NCBI GenBank assembly: GCA_023678885.1
Contig: CM042965.1
Location: 31,353,777 to 31,417,776 of the forward strand
Source of the DNA: Pogostemon cablin
Lineage: Eukaryota; Streptophyta; Magnoliopsida; Lamiales; Lamiaceae
DNA: 64,000 nucleotides
Direction: 5' to 3'
Each line of letters begins with the position of its first letter. Within the stretch, counting starts at the first letter, position 1. A model generated the notes under the pieces. The model saw only the letters and a list, made by a program, of their open reading frames with translations. It did not search any database and was not told the DNA's origin. The translations under genes were made by a program, and so were the position numbers. Shown piece by piece: positions 36,552 through 49,529 of the stretch.

Positions 36552-37949
36552 TGCTGGCACTTGGATCATTTGGTTAATGTGACCTGTTAGGATATCATGC
36601 GTTTCTATCACAGCGGAAGCAATAAATCATAGAAACGATTACCGTTCACCAAGGTATGTTAATGAACAATGATTCTCGCAGGCAGCATGCGCAGTCCCAC
36701 AAGAATGGCCATAACTTCCTCGTCTGATGTCGGAATTGAGTGATCTTTACGTTCAGACGATCCTCTCTTCGACGGCTTTCCTTCAGTATATTGATCATCA
36801 AATTATGAGTACTGTACGAATTTATAAAAATTTTGCAAGGTCGCAGATAGTAGCAGCAAACTACTTTCTGATCTTCTGCTGTATGTCCCAAGTCCGATCT
36901 CGACGTCGTGTGGGCGACGATCTACGAGACCTCCTCAATCTGCTCTCAACCCTCATCACACGTGAATAATCAGTTAGATTAGATTAGATTAGGGTTCCAG
37001 ATAAGTTGAGGTGACTTATATACATGGGCTACAGCAGGGACCAGGAGGAGAAATTGGGTTGGGTCTCCATTGGGCTTAAGTATCCAAGCTTAGCCCAAAG
37101 CTTATACTTAAGTCCAATAATAATAATATATTCCACTAAAATATTATTATTGCACTACCGTACCAATCCCAAAATTACGTTTTGGGCTCCTTCTTATTAT
37201 GAGCCCGTTAGTCTCCCCATGTTTAAGATATACAATGTCCATTAATTAATTTAAGTTACTGACAACTCAATTAATTTATATCTCATCCAAGAGTAGTATC
37301 ACTCAACCTCATTATCATGTCGGAATAAATTCCACCTGCAGGATTTACATGATAATCCTTATGAGCTCCTCAAGGGGACATCATCAACCTATGATGGACA
37401 CGGATTCCTTCTACAATCAACAGCACACCATAGAGACAGCACTACTTCCCAACTCATCGAGTTTGTTGATTTAATAACATGTAAATCTCACCCATTGATG
37501 AATCAAAGAAATACATACTGCCCTACGTGTCGAGGTTATTGTATAGGGATTAAGAGCACGAACTTCCATAATAACTGAGATCAAGTTCTCCTATAAGTCA
37601 GTATAAGTCGAATGATCTCAAGCGGTCATGCTCAATACACACAAGTGCACTAATGTGATTCTATAGCCAAGACAAGCTAATACCAAACCACACTACAACC
37701 ATCCCGATAGAGAGTCCCTGTCTATCTCGGTTGTGAGCATCTGTTTATACTTTATAAGGAAACCGATAATATGATCTTCCGCGTGTTGTCGCACAACATA
37801 TTATCTACAGTATAAAGTAAGTGGACTATTGCATCGAACATATAAATAAATTATAAGATGCAATCATTTGATCATATGATTCTCATTTCAAATTAATTGT
37901 TATAACATTGTTCATACAAAAAGCTAGACTTTTAGTATACAATCCAACA
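36552..37949 (-). repeat. 5' LTR of E
   Basis: 1398 bp, same length as the other LTR. TATATAAG on the minus strand at 37015-37022. Followed by the TGATG target copy. Confidence 0.93.
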
Positions 37950-37954
37950 TGATG

Positions 37955-40033
37955 CACATGAACTTGCTTTGTTGGCATAGACCTTCCTCCCTAACGGATG
38001 AGTTTATATGCGGTTCATTGGTACAAACTTATAATTGATAATTGTAGGAAGTTATCCGAGCGCGTGTGTACTTCTCCAACCGTAAGGCTCATAACCTTGG
38101 GCCGCAAACTTTAGTTTATGCATGGCGAAAGGGAGCATTGGAATGGTCTTAGCTCCTGAATATTTTCAGACAATAAAAAGAAAGGGGAAAAAAGATTGAA
38201 AAAGTTATGAATTCCATTGAGTTTCCTTTACTTACATCATGAGAACTCTCTTCAAGCGGATCAACAAGATCCATCGGATGGACGTCAAGTGGTTGATATC
38301 GCCGATCTAATGAGAAAGATTCCGTCTTTGATCCTGGGGGCCTTCGACCCTCGTGTTAGAAAGAGGAGTAACATTAGCTCTTTCTTTCGTTGATAGAGAG
38401 ACCCTTCCGACTTGGGATCAAATAATGGTATACACTTAGGTGTGAATAATTAGTATCCTCCCCAACAGAGTCACTGCTATTATTTGCACGGCTAAAGAGG
38501 AACCAACTATTAATTAATTTTTTCATGAAGTTAGATTGACAAATGAAATTAATGGGTAAAACCTTCTCTTGTGAATGTTCGAGTTTGTATATGTCGACAT
38601 TAACGTGGCATGAAGACTCACTGTGCTTGAGATGTCGGTTAATTTTATTTTTATATTATTTTGAGGAATCAATATAAATGGAAAAATTTGAAGATTTGAT
38701 CGGTATATTTATTTATGATTCTCTGAATTTTCAAATGATTTTATCTTGCTTATTGTTTACTAAAGAAACATATTTACTTGTTCAAAACTAGATGATTAGC
38801 AAAGTATCTTAGTTTCGATTCTTACTGCTTAGGAAAATATAAATATGTTCTCACTAAGGAAGTCCCATGATGCCTATTAAAGTCTCTAGTGGAGAGGTGA
38901 GAGGTTCATAAAAAATGATGATCTCATGCGACTCTTCAGATACTTGAGTAAGTTAGAAAGGCTAGAGGTCATGGATAACTTGATGAATGAATTGGAAATA
39001 CTTACAGTAGAAATTGAAGGGAAAACCTAAATCAATTTATTCTCCATAATTTGCCTAGATTTTTTAAGCAAGTTCTACATGAAATACGAGAGGTTGTATA
39101 TTGTAGGGAACTCTGACAAAACATGTGGCGAAGGGAAGCCATTTTCATCCAGGTATGAATAAGGTTAGTATCTCATTCACTAGTTGTTGAAGCATGATTA
39201 TTCATGACATCTCTTGACACGTGTGCAGATACTGGAATCTCTAAAAGTCTGTAACTAAGTGATGATGAGATTATTATGTACATGGGTAATACTACGAAAG
39301 TAGTGGCTATTGCAGTGGGAGTTTATTTATCTTTTGATAGGAATAAACAATTGATTATGTGAAATTGTATTCACATACCTTTTCATAGAAAGAATTTCAT
39401 TTCACCTTCTATGCACTTACGGATGGATACTCCATTTCATTTAAATGACATGGTCGTAGTGATGTGGGATGGAGCTATAATCTGTTATGGTACGTTAGTA
39501 AGAATTTGTACACTTATATAAATCATGTTTATCTCACGGATGCAACAAATGGTAATTAATAACGCGTCTTCTAATTATAATAAGAGAAAGACTCTTTTGG
39601 AAATGGTTAGATCGATGATGAGTTATTTGGAATTATAAATTCATTTTATAGATATGTCCTAGAAATAGTATTTTGTATGAATGTTTATCTATTTGTGGGA
39701 TATCCTAGATAAATGAAGGGTGATTTATTTAGTCCAAAAGATCGAAGGGTGATTATTAACGCAAACACTAGATTTTTGGAAAAAGGACTATGTAATAAAT
39801 CACAAATCTATATGTAAATTATTTTAGAGGAAGTGAGAGGGAAGACACAAAGTATAGTACCAATTATACAAGAGGATATACCACAAAAAAATTGCATCGC
39901 GTGATACGTCTGATACAAATTGAATGTTGCGCTTTGTTGTAGTGGGAGGGTTGTTTTACAACCTGAAATATTTATATTTTAGGAGAGTCGTGAGACTTTG
40001 TCCCGAGTAAACATGAAATCGGCTCATGGGTAC
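37955..40033 (+). mobile_element. Copia element D, second internal part
   Basis: Resumes D at GCACATGAACTTGC. It contains decayed gag (about 38960-39150) and protease-region sequence (about 39230-39380). At about 39590 it has the same integrase-core deletion as C (AATAAGAGAAA joined to GACTCTTTTGG), followed by the integrase C-terminal part to about 39800. It ends at GGCTCATGGGTAC where F is inserted; its RT, RNase H and 3' LTR are not in the window. It is interrupted by the insertion at 38112-38409. Confidence 0.85.
38112..38409. other. ~298-bp insertion, organelle-like sequence, copy 1 only
   Basis: Between CCGCAAACTT and ACTTGGGATC lies a stretch unlike any copia copy in the window. The duplicate at about 52070-52080 and element C at about 23525 read straight through. 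ACTT is present at both junctions. The minus strand contains GAGCTAAGACCATTCCAATG and runs of GAAAGAAAGAGC, which remind me of plant mitochondrial DNA. That assignment rests on memory of sequence style and is not verified. No open frame of note. Confidence 0.5.
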
Positions 40034-41222
40034 TGTTGGCGTTTGATTGTTTGGTTAGCGTGAACCGTTAGGGTTCCATGCAAACTTAAATAGAGCAAGC
40101 AATTATTTTCAAAGTTCGCATTAACTTTCACCAGGGTTTGTTGTTGAAGGACAGCTATAGAGAACAACCTCTTAATCTTCTGTTGTATTCCCAAGTCCAA
40201 TCCTGACATCGTGTGGGTGACGATCTTCAGGATCTTCTCAATCTGCTCCTAACCCTCTATTCACGTCAAAATAGGCGCAGGTATTAGGGTTCCAAGAAGC
40301 TGAGATGACTTATATATAGGACTACAGCAGGGACCAGGAGGAGAAATTAGAGTTTGGCCTCCATTGGGTAAAGTATCCAAGTTTAGCCCAAAACTTATAC
40401 TTAAGTCCAATAATAAAAATATAGTCCACTAAAATATTATTACTGCACTACTGTTATAATTCCATAATTACGTTATGGCCTCCTTATTATGAGCCCGACA
40501 GTCTCCCCATGTTTAAGTTATACAATGCCCATTAATCAATTAAGTTACTGACAACTCTAAGTAATTAATATCTCATCCGAGAGTAGTACCACTCAATCTC
40601 ATTATCATGCAAGAATTATTCAACTTGCAAGATTTACATGATAATTCTTATGAGCTCCTCAAGGGGACATCATCAACCTAAATAGGACACGGATTCCTTT
40701 TACAATCAACATCACACCATAGAGACAGCACTACTTCCTAACTCACCGAGTTTGTTGATTTAATTACATGTAAATCTCATCCATTGATGTACCTTACGTG
40801 TCAAGGTTATTATATAGGGTTTAAGAGCACGAACATCCATAATAACTGAGATTAAGTTCTCCTATATAGACAGTACAAGTCGAACGATCTCAAGCGATCC
40901 TGCTCAATACACACAAAGTGCACTAATGTGATTCTATAGTGAAGACAAACTAATACCAAATCACACTACAACAATCCAAACAGATAGTCCCCGTCTATCT
41001 CAGTTGTGAGCATCTGTTTATACTTTATAAGGAAACCGATAGTATGTTCATCCGCGTGTTGTCGCAAAACATATTATCTACAGTATAAAGTAAAAGGACT
41101 TTTGCACAAATATATAAATAAATTATAATATGCAAAACGTTTCATCATATGGTTCTCATTTCAAATAAATTATTAAAACATTGTTTCATACAAAAGCCAG
41201 ACTTTTAGTATACAATCTAACA
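40034..41222 (-). repeat. 3' LTR of F
   Basis: 1189 bp. The copy in the second duplication unit (53698-54886) has exactly the same length. TATATAAG on the minus strand at about 40308-40316, in the usual context. Confidence 0.88.
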
Positions 41223-41235
41223 ATCTCCCACTTAT

Positions 41236-41613
41236 ACTAAAAGACTGCGCTGCCATATCTGCTGACGAGCATCTAATCCTCATTCCTTCTACATGCCCAT
41301 CGAACGCTTTCTCTGGAAGGCTCTTAGTAAAAGGATTAGCTAGGTTATCCTCCGATGCAATCTTAGCAACAACGACCTCTCCTCTTTTAACGATGTCTCG
41401 TATCAGGTGGTACTTACGCTCAGTTTACTCGCCTTATGGGCTCGTGGTTCCTTTGAGTTTGCTATTGCACTACTGTTATCACATTAAATTATGATCGCTT
41501 TGGACAAACCAGGAATCACATCCAAGTCCATTAAAAAGTTCATAAGCCATACTGCTTCTTTAGCTGCCTCAGAGGCTGCTACATATTCAGCTTCCATGGT
41601 GGAGTCCGCTGAT
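41236..41613 (-). pseudogene. RNase H tail of F
   Basis: Minus-strand reading gives STMEAEYVAASEAAKEAVWL, then MDLDVIPGLSKAIII, and after a frame change KIASEDNLANPFTKSLPE. These are characteristic blocks of the copia RNase H domain and the pol C-terminus. This is better preserved than the same region of A-E, but a stop and a small deletion near 41430 break it, and everything upstream is missing. Confidence 0.8.
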
Positions 41614-43325
41614 GTTTATTTACTTCATTACGATCAATATTTCTTTCGTTTCGATGCATATTTCATTTGATGCATATTTACTTCATTTTGGTGCATATTT
41701 ACATCATTACGATCATCATTTCCTTCATTTCGATGCATATTTTCTTCATTTCGATGCATATTTACTTCACTACGATCATCATTTCCTTCGTTTCGATGCA
41801 TATTTCTTTTATTTTGATGCATATTTACTTCATTACGATCAACATTTCCTTCATTTTGATGCATATTTCCTTTGCTTCGATGCATATTTAATTCATTTTG
41901 ATGCATATTTACTTAATTACGATCAACATTTCCTTTGTTTCGATGGTTATTTACTTCATTTCGATGCACATTTACTTCATTTTGTTTCTCATTTTCTAGT
42001 TTTGATGCATATTTACTTCATTTGATGCATATTTACTTCATTACGATCAACATTTCCTTCCTTTCGATGCATATTTACTTCATTTTGGTGCATATTTACT
42101 TAATTACGATCAATATTTCCTTCCTTTCGATGCATATTTACTTCATTTCGATGCATATTTACTTCATTTTGATGCTCATTTTCTCGTTTCGATTCATATT
42201 TACTTTATTTTGATGCATATTTATTTCATTACGATCAACATTTCATTCATTTCGATGCATATTTACATCACTTTGATGCATATTTACTTCGGTACGATGC
42301 ATATTTCCTTCGTTTCGATGTATATTTACTTCATTTTGATGCATATTTACTTAATTACGATCAATATTTCCTTCGTTTCGATGCATATTTACTTCTTTCG
42401 GTGCATATTTACTTCATTTTGATTCTCATTTTCTGGTTTTGATGCATATTAACTTCATTTTGATGCATATTTACTTCATTACGATCAACATTTTCTTCAT
42501 TTCGATGCATATTTACTTCATTTTATTTCTCATTTTTCAGTTTTGATGCATATTTACTTCATTTGATGCATATTTACTTCATTACGATCAACATTTCCTT
42601 CCTTTCGATGCATATTTACTTCATTTTTTGGTGCATATTTACTTAATTACGATCAATATTTCCTTCGTTTCGATGCATATTTACTTCATTTTGATGCATA
42701 TTTACTTCATTTTGATGCTCATTTTCTCGTTTTGATTTATATTTACTTTATTTTGATGCATATTTACTTCATTACGATCAATATTTCATTCATTTCGATG
42801 CATATTTACTTCACCCTGATGCATATTTTGATGCATATTTACTTTGTCTTGATGCATATTTCCTTCGTTTCGATGTATATTTACTTCATTTTGATGCATA
42901 TTTACTTAATTACGATCAATATTTCATTCGTTTCGATGCATATTTACTTCTTTCGATGCATATTTACTTCATTTTGATTCTCATTTTCTCGTTTTGATGC
43001 ATATTAACTTCATTTTGATGCATATTTACTTCATTACGATCAACATTTTCTTTGTTTCGATGCATATTTCCTTTATTTTGATGCATATTTACATCATTAC
43101 GATCAATATTTCCTTCATTTCGATGCATATTTCCTTCGTTTTGATGCATATTTACTTTATTTTGATGCATATTTACTTCATTACGATCATCATTTTCTTC
43201 ATTTCGATGCATATTTCCTTCATTTTGATGCATATTTACTTCATTACGATCAACATTTCCTTAGATACATATTTCCTTCGTTTTGATGCATATTTACTTC
43301 ATTTTGATGCATATTTACTTAATTA
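41614..43325. repeat. 21-bp tandem array, copy 1 (left of G)
   Basis: About 81 units of 21 bp with core GATGCATATTTAC, grouped in a ~63-bp higher-order unit of three types: TTTCGATGCATATTTAC, TTTTGATGCATATTTAC and TTACGATCAACATTTCC. Occasional units are shortened, for example at about 41670 and 42020. Because 21 is divisible by three and few units carry stops, several frames on both strands stay open for 60-140 codons. The translations are simple 7-residue repeats and are not taken as genes. Confidence 0.93.
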
Positions 43326-44989
43326 TGCAATTCTCCTCCTTCTCTCTATCCCTTCCCCCCTGTGTGCCTTCTTCGGTAGGGGGTAGGTTCCCGGAGTTGC
43401 CGGCTGCGCTTTCCGGTGTAGATACATACCCTCTTGCCACCCTTTCTTTTTTCTCATTATTTTATTTTTTCCTTTTCTTTTCCGACCAGCTTTGCTGCCT
43501 CAATCTTCATTCAACATTCTACTGTCGCTGCTGGTTTCTCGCTTGAAGTGAGGATGCCAGAAGTTGTTAGGTTCTTTCAATGTCGTTGCAGCCTATCTAT
43601 TCCTGCTGGGCCTTAGATTTATCGATTGGGATTTCCCCCTTCGAACAGATTTCATCAAGAGCCCTCCTTGATCTACTTTTTCCAATTGGAAACCATTTGA
43701 TGCCTAGGCTCCTTTCCTCTGCACGGTTCTAGCCGTATCTGGTTTTTCTCTTCAAGGAACCCACCTGCTCCTCCGTTTCCACGCTGGGACTTGCTTTTGC
43801 CGGCAGATCCAGTGACATCGAGGGTTCCTCTCTACTAGTGGCCGCACCGCATAGCTTGTGGCATCCTAGCTTCTACAGCATCGCCGTTGGCACGCACTTT
43901 GACTGGTGGGCTTTTCTATATCGCCAATCTAATCATGGCTGTCACCGACCGATCAGCTCCTTCCATGGTTGTCGCCATCCGGCGTTCACACTAGCCCCAA
44001 TTGGTGCTTCTTATTACAGATTATCTTGCCATCTTTTGATTCCCCGTAAGCCCACTTCCGTTCTGCTGGAAAGGTCGATTCCCTATTCTGATTTTGTAGC
44101 TACCCGTGTTCAATCAGCTGCCAGAGAATCCACATCTGTTTCTCACAGCTTCGTGGCCTTGCCTGACGCTTGCCATTGCTCTGCGATTTCCTCCGGCCTT
44201 CCTCTTGCGATGTTGTTTTGTGGCCGACGGCTCATTTGGTGTGGACTGCTAGGATTGCTCCGACAGCCTAGGGCTTCTTTCCCGATTCTTCTTTGATGAG
44301 GATTTCTTTTGGTGGCCAAAGTTTTCGAAGCTGTACACAGATCTGGCTGCCTCCGATACGGTTCAGACATGTCTCTGCTTTGAACCCGAACATCTTCTTC
44401 TCTTGGAGTCCACAATCAACTCTGTTTTTCTCCGCTGGGACTCCAGTAGGGCCAACACTAAGGCTACTACCCTCAACTAATGGCGACCACTCCAGTTTCA
44501 GATGTTGGAGATACCTCTCCAACCTACAAGGCTGCCGTCAACATTTGTTGTCAACCATTCCCTCAGATTTATTGGCGGCTACTAGAGCCAAATCAGCCGC
44601 TGGAGACACCACCCTTCCTGGCATCATAGCTGCTGCCATTCCACAACCTGATGCTACCATTAGGTCCATTACTACAGAGTCTGTGCATTGGGTTTTCACT
44701 TTAGCTTCTGGGAATTTTCAGTTGATTCATGATTTGATTTGATTTGATGATGCAACTGAATTAATTGATGGGCATTGATTGGTTTTCCTATTTTCTTATT
44801 TGTTTGGAGTATGCTCACTTCTTGCACATTAAAAGATGCATTATATCCTTCATTAGGCAGCACTGTGATGTGCCCCTACTCTCCTCTTTCATACTCTATG
44901 GTGTGGCTGGTCTTGGTTTTGGATTGCTAGATATTTTGCAGCAGCTGCGCTGGGTTTACTCCTTCCACTTAACATAATTCACAGACTAC
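43326..44989. mobile_element. Unclassified insertion G, left part (copy 1)
   Basis: Unique, moderately GC-rich sequence abruptly replacing the 21-bp array. It starts with a pyrimidine-rich stretch (TCTCCTCCTTCTCTC). Open frames of 152 codons (43838-44296) and 149 codons (44293-44742) are present in both duplication copies, but I recognise no domain. It is cut at 44989 by the duplication junction; the full form is 57006-59400. It could be a non-LTR or other non-autonomous element, or a captured gene fragment. Confidence 0.5.
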
Positions 44990-45012
44990 AGTTTGCTAAA
45001 ATAAGAATTGAG
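44990..45012. other. 23-bp filler at the tandem-duplication junction
   Basis: GTTTGCTAAAATAAGAATTG plus three bases lies between the end of copy 1 (in G) and the start of copy 2 (in the E LTR). It matches neither ancestral continuation: G goes on with CCCCGTGGATC in copy 2, and the E LTR reads CTCATTT before AAATTAATTG. Short non-templated or copied filler is typical of end-joining repair. Confidence 0.75.
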
Positions 45013-45235
45013 AAATTAATTGTTATAACATTGTTCATACAAAAAGCTAGACTTTTAGTATACAATCCAACAATCTCCCACTTATACTAAAAGACTATGC
45101 TGTCATGTCTTCCGCCATACATCTGATTTCCACTCCCACTACACGACCATCAAAAGCTCTCGCCTTAAGGTCCTTGTAAATGGATTTACTAGGTTATCAT
45201 CCGATGCAATCTAGGTGACAACGACCTTCCCCTCA

Positions 45236-48200
45236 TCATACGATTTCTCGTAACAGGTGGTACTCGCGCTCCATGTGTTTAATTTTCTTATGGGCTCGTG
45301 ATTCCTTCAAGTTTGCAACTGCACCAATATCATCAATATAAATTGTGATATCCTTGGGCAAACTTAGAAACACTTCGAAGTCCATCTTGAAGTTTCTAGA
45401 GTCATACAGATACTTTGGCTGCCTCATAGGCTCCAATTTATCATCTTTCCATGATGGAGTCCGGAGTCTGAAATATATTTCTATATAACACTCCTCCACA
45501 TTATGACTCAACTTCCTAAAATTAAACGTATAACCTTTGAGGTGGATTTACTACCGTCCCTATCTGATTTGAAAAATCTGAATCTATGTAACCCATAAGA
45601 ATCAGTGAATCTGTCCGGTAAGCCTACATATAATTTCTAGTCCTTTTCAGGTACATAAGTATATGTCTTACCACAATTCAACATTCTTATTTTGGGTTAC
45701 CTTGATACCCACTGTTCATGCCATCGGCAAAATAGATATCCAACCTCGTGCATAGCATTCCTTAGATTAAGCTTCCTCATTTGCCGAAGCATAAGGAACC
45801 GCTTTCATCTTCTTTATCTACTTTTGTGTCACAAGACACATTCACTTAGATAAATTCACATGCTAAACGAGTAAGGATCGTATCATTATATGAAACTTGA
45901 GATAACCATAACATCCTATTTTGTGATCCGTATTACCGTGATCAAAAGGATATTTTTGCTCTTCTTAAGTCCTTCATCTCATACCGCTTTATCAACCATA
46001 CCCATATGCCCGACAATACTCTTTCATTGTCTCCAATGAGTAAGATACTATCTACGTATAGTACAAGAAATACCACCACATTTCCATCACTCTTTTCAAT
46101 ACACAAGACCCATCCAATCATTGATCAGATCCATGTCACTGGATTACCTCATCAAAACGGATGTTTCATGATCTTGACACTTGTTTTAGTCCATGAGTGG
46201 ACACTTTTAAGCTCACTATCACAATGCTCTTAGCTCTTTGCAATGAATCACTCTGGTTGCTTCACATAGATGTTTCCATTAAGACTTCCAATCAGGAAAG
46301 CTGTCTCGACATCTATTTGCTATCCCTCATATTTCATATGAGTAGCAACAAATAAAAGAGTCCGGATCAATTTAGGCATAACTACCGGCGAACAGATTTT
46401 CTCATAATCGAACCCTTTCTTTCTGAGTATACCTTTTCGCAACAAGCTTGCTTCCATGGTTTTCACCTTATTCTATGATCCTCTTTTATTCTTGCATGCC
46501 CGTTTCCAATGGCTTTTACGCCATTTAGCGGTTCAACAAGCATCCAGACCTAATTTAAAATCCATCGATTCTATTTTAATATTCATTGCACTTTGCTAGG
46601 ATTTGACATTTCTAACTTGTAGTGCTTCGTCGTATCCGTGGGTCCATTTCATGTTTGCGAAGGACCAAGTCTCACGACTTTCCCAAAACATGTATCTTAC
46701 AAGTTGTCGAAGAACCCTCCCACTACGACAAGGCACTACACGCAATTGTGTATCAGACGTGACACGCGTTGCAGTTTACCTTGTGGTATATCCTCTTATA
46801 CAATTGGTACTTATACTTTGTGTTTTTCCCTCTCACTTCTTTTAGAACAATTTATACATGGGTTTATGATTTAATACATAATTTTTTTTCAAAAATCTAG
46901 TGTTTGTGTTAACAATCACCCTTCGATCTTTTGGACTAAATAAATCACCCTTCATTTTTCTAGGATATCCCACAAACAGACAAACATTCATACGAATTAC
47001 TGTTTATAGGGCATACCCATAAAATGAATTTAGTAATTCCAAATAATTCATCATCCATCTAATCATTTCCATAAGAGTGCTACACCTTCTATCCGCCACA
47101 CCATTCAGCTGGGGGGGTGTAAACAATTTGAGATTTAATCTCAACTTCTGATTAATAGCTCCTAATTATCCTAAGAGGTACTCACCATCACGATTAAATC
47201 GTATTGACTAGATATATTTTCCATGACGCTTCACTGTACCAGCCTTACAATTCTTGAATTAATCAAGGAACTTAGACATGCAGTGCATCAAATAAATATA
47301 TCCATTTCAAGAATAATTCATCGATTGACGAATATTCATATCCACCTCTCATCCAGACAATTTTAGGACCACATAAATCATAATGAACTAATTCCAACAT
47401 ATATATCTTTGGTTCTGCACCCCTTTGCCTTGAAAAAGCAATTAGTCATTTTTACTCCCAAGCAAGACTCGAAAGTCAGATAGTTTTAACTTCAGATAAA
47501 CCTAATAGTCTATCGGCTATCAACTTTTGAATCCTACTCAAGTAAAATAATCTAGTCTTAGATGCCAAATATATGTTTAGTTCATATTCGAAGGTATCTT
47601 TCTCTTACTAAGATTAGAAGATTCATTATTAATTACTAGTTGTTGCATCTGTGGAATATACATGATTTAAGAGTATACAAATTGTTAACCAACGTACAAT
47701 AACAGATTACAACTCTATCCTTCATTATAATGACCATGTCATTTAAATGAAATGGAGTATCCATCTATTAATGCATAGAAACTGAAATCAAATTCTTTCT
47801 ATGAAAACGTACGTAATACAATTTCTCATAATCAAACGTCTACTCATATCATTGGATAAATAGACAACTCCCACTGCAATAGCCACTACTCTTGTAGTTT
47901 TACCCATGTCATAACAATCTTATCCTCACTTAGTAATAAACATTTAGTGATTCCAGTATCTACACACTTCGTGTCAGTAAATGTCATCACTAATCATGTT
48001 TTAAACAACTAGTGAATAAGATAAAAAACTTATTCACATTATGATGAAAATGGCTTTCCTTTGCCACATGTTTTGCCAGAAGTTTTCCACCATATACATC
48101 CTATTGTAATTCAGGTGGAACTTACTCAAAAACATCTAGTCAATTCACGAAGAATTAAATTGATCTAGGTTTCCCTTCAATTTATACTCCATGCTTTCCC

Positions 48201-48250
48201 AATTCATTCGTCAAATTAAATCATGATCTTCTGCCTTTTAACTTACTCAA
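45236..48250 (-). pseudogene. Decayed gag-pol in the E duplicate
   Basis: Same arrangement and same disruptions as 31268-34280. The RNase H end (45236-45511, 91 codons) differs by two residues from copy 1. Integrase about 46950-47550, RT about 45920-46320, gag remnant about 48020-48250. Confidence 0.8.
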
Positions 48251-49529
48251 GTATCCGAAGAGTTACATGAGACCATCATATTTCTATGAACCTCTCATCT
48301 CTTCACTAGAGACTTTAGTAGGCATCATGAGACGTCCCTTGTGAGAACACACATGTATTTTCTTAAGCAGTAAAATTCAAAACCAAGATTCTTTTCTAAT
48401 CATCTAATTTGGACAAGTAAATATAATTTCTTTTAGTTAATAATATGTGAGATAAAACCATTTGAAAATCAGAGAATCATTAATTAATTTACCGATCAAA
48501 ACTTCGAATTTTATCCTTTTATATTGATTCCCTCAAAACAATATAAAAATAAAATTCACCGACATCTCAAGCACCTTGAGTCTGCAAGCCACGTTAGGGT
48601 GGACGTTTACAAACCCGAACATTTACAAGAGAAGGTTTTACCCATTAATTCCATTTGTCAACCTAACTTTATGACAAAATAATTAATAGTCGGTTCCTCT
48701 TTAGCCATGCAAATAATAGCAGTGACTCCATTGGGGAGGATACTAATTATTTACACCTAAGTGTACACCATTATTTGATCCCAAGTCCACTGCGCGAGCT
48801 TGTGTGCCTTACAGTTGGAGAAGTACACACGCGCTCGGATAGCTTCCTACAATCATCAATTATAAGTTTGTACCAGTGAGCCCCACATAAACTCATCCGT
48901 TAGGGAGGAAGGCCTATTGCCAACACGCAAGTTCATGTGCCACATTACAAACAATAATTATGTAATGAAGTCTGTACCAGTGATCCGTGAATAAACTCAT
49001 CCGTTAGGGAGGAAGGCCTATTGACAACACGCAAGTTTACTCACATCACTTACAAACCAATAATGGAGGCAGCGGGACTTTTTACCAATCCCCTCTCCCA
49101 CTTAGTTATTTAAGACCGAGGGTTTTTACATGCATATAATATTTTAGAATAAAATATGCAACCTAGCATGCTCATATTTCCAAATATATAACAATAATTG
49201 ACCAATAAAACAATTATAGCAGTTATATATAAGGAAATAAATTGCCAAAAATAAGTTGACTTGATCAACACTCCAACATACATGCATATAATATACCAAA
49301 TATAATACGCAATCTAGCATGCTTCTATTTAAGGCAATAAATCATAGAGAATCATGCATACATATATAACAATAATCAATTAATAAATCAATTATAACAG
49401 TTATATAACAACGAATTCGATTGTTCGCCACCAATCACGAATGCGGACAACTGCGATGGGGATCGACCTCCCTGCAGCCTGCTGCACCACTCTGGCACCC
49501 TGCCCGATCATATTGTGAAGACTCACGCG

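Larger units (their letters stand above)
29707..37949 (-). mobile_element. Complete copia element E, minus strand, inserted in D
   Basis: 8243 bp with two 1398-bp LTRs (29707-31104 and 36552-37949), primer site next to the right LTR, and a 5-bp target duplication with one mismatch. LTR ends are TGTTGG...CCAGCA in element sense. I count about 39 LTR differences (~2.8%), so it is older than A. Unlike C and D it retains integrase sequence, but the coding region is broken by stops and frameshifts. Confidence 0.92.
40034..41613 (-). mobile_element. Copia element F, 3' end only, minus strand
   Basis: A 1189-bp LTR (40034-41222; on the plus strand TGTTGGCGTTTG...AATCTAACA) inserted into D, then the polypurine tract and RNase H tail on the minus strand. 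The element stops at about 41613, where the 21-bp array begins at a shared GATG. F belongs to a sister lineage (LTR start TGTTAGATTG rather than TGTTGGATTG). Confidence 0.87.
31045..44989. repeat. Tandem segmental duplication, copy 1 (~13.95 kb)
   Basis: The whole block from inside the left LTR of E (AAATTAATTGTTATAACATTG) to inside G (ATTCACAGACTACA) recurs in the same order and orientation at 45013-58659. It contains the E internal region, the 5' LTR of E, the D remnant, F, the 21-bp array and part of G. In the G segment I count about 24 substitutions over ~1.66 kb plus one 12-bp deletion in copy 2. Copy 1 is 298 bp longer, which equals the insertion at 38112-38409. Confidence 0.93.
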
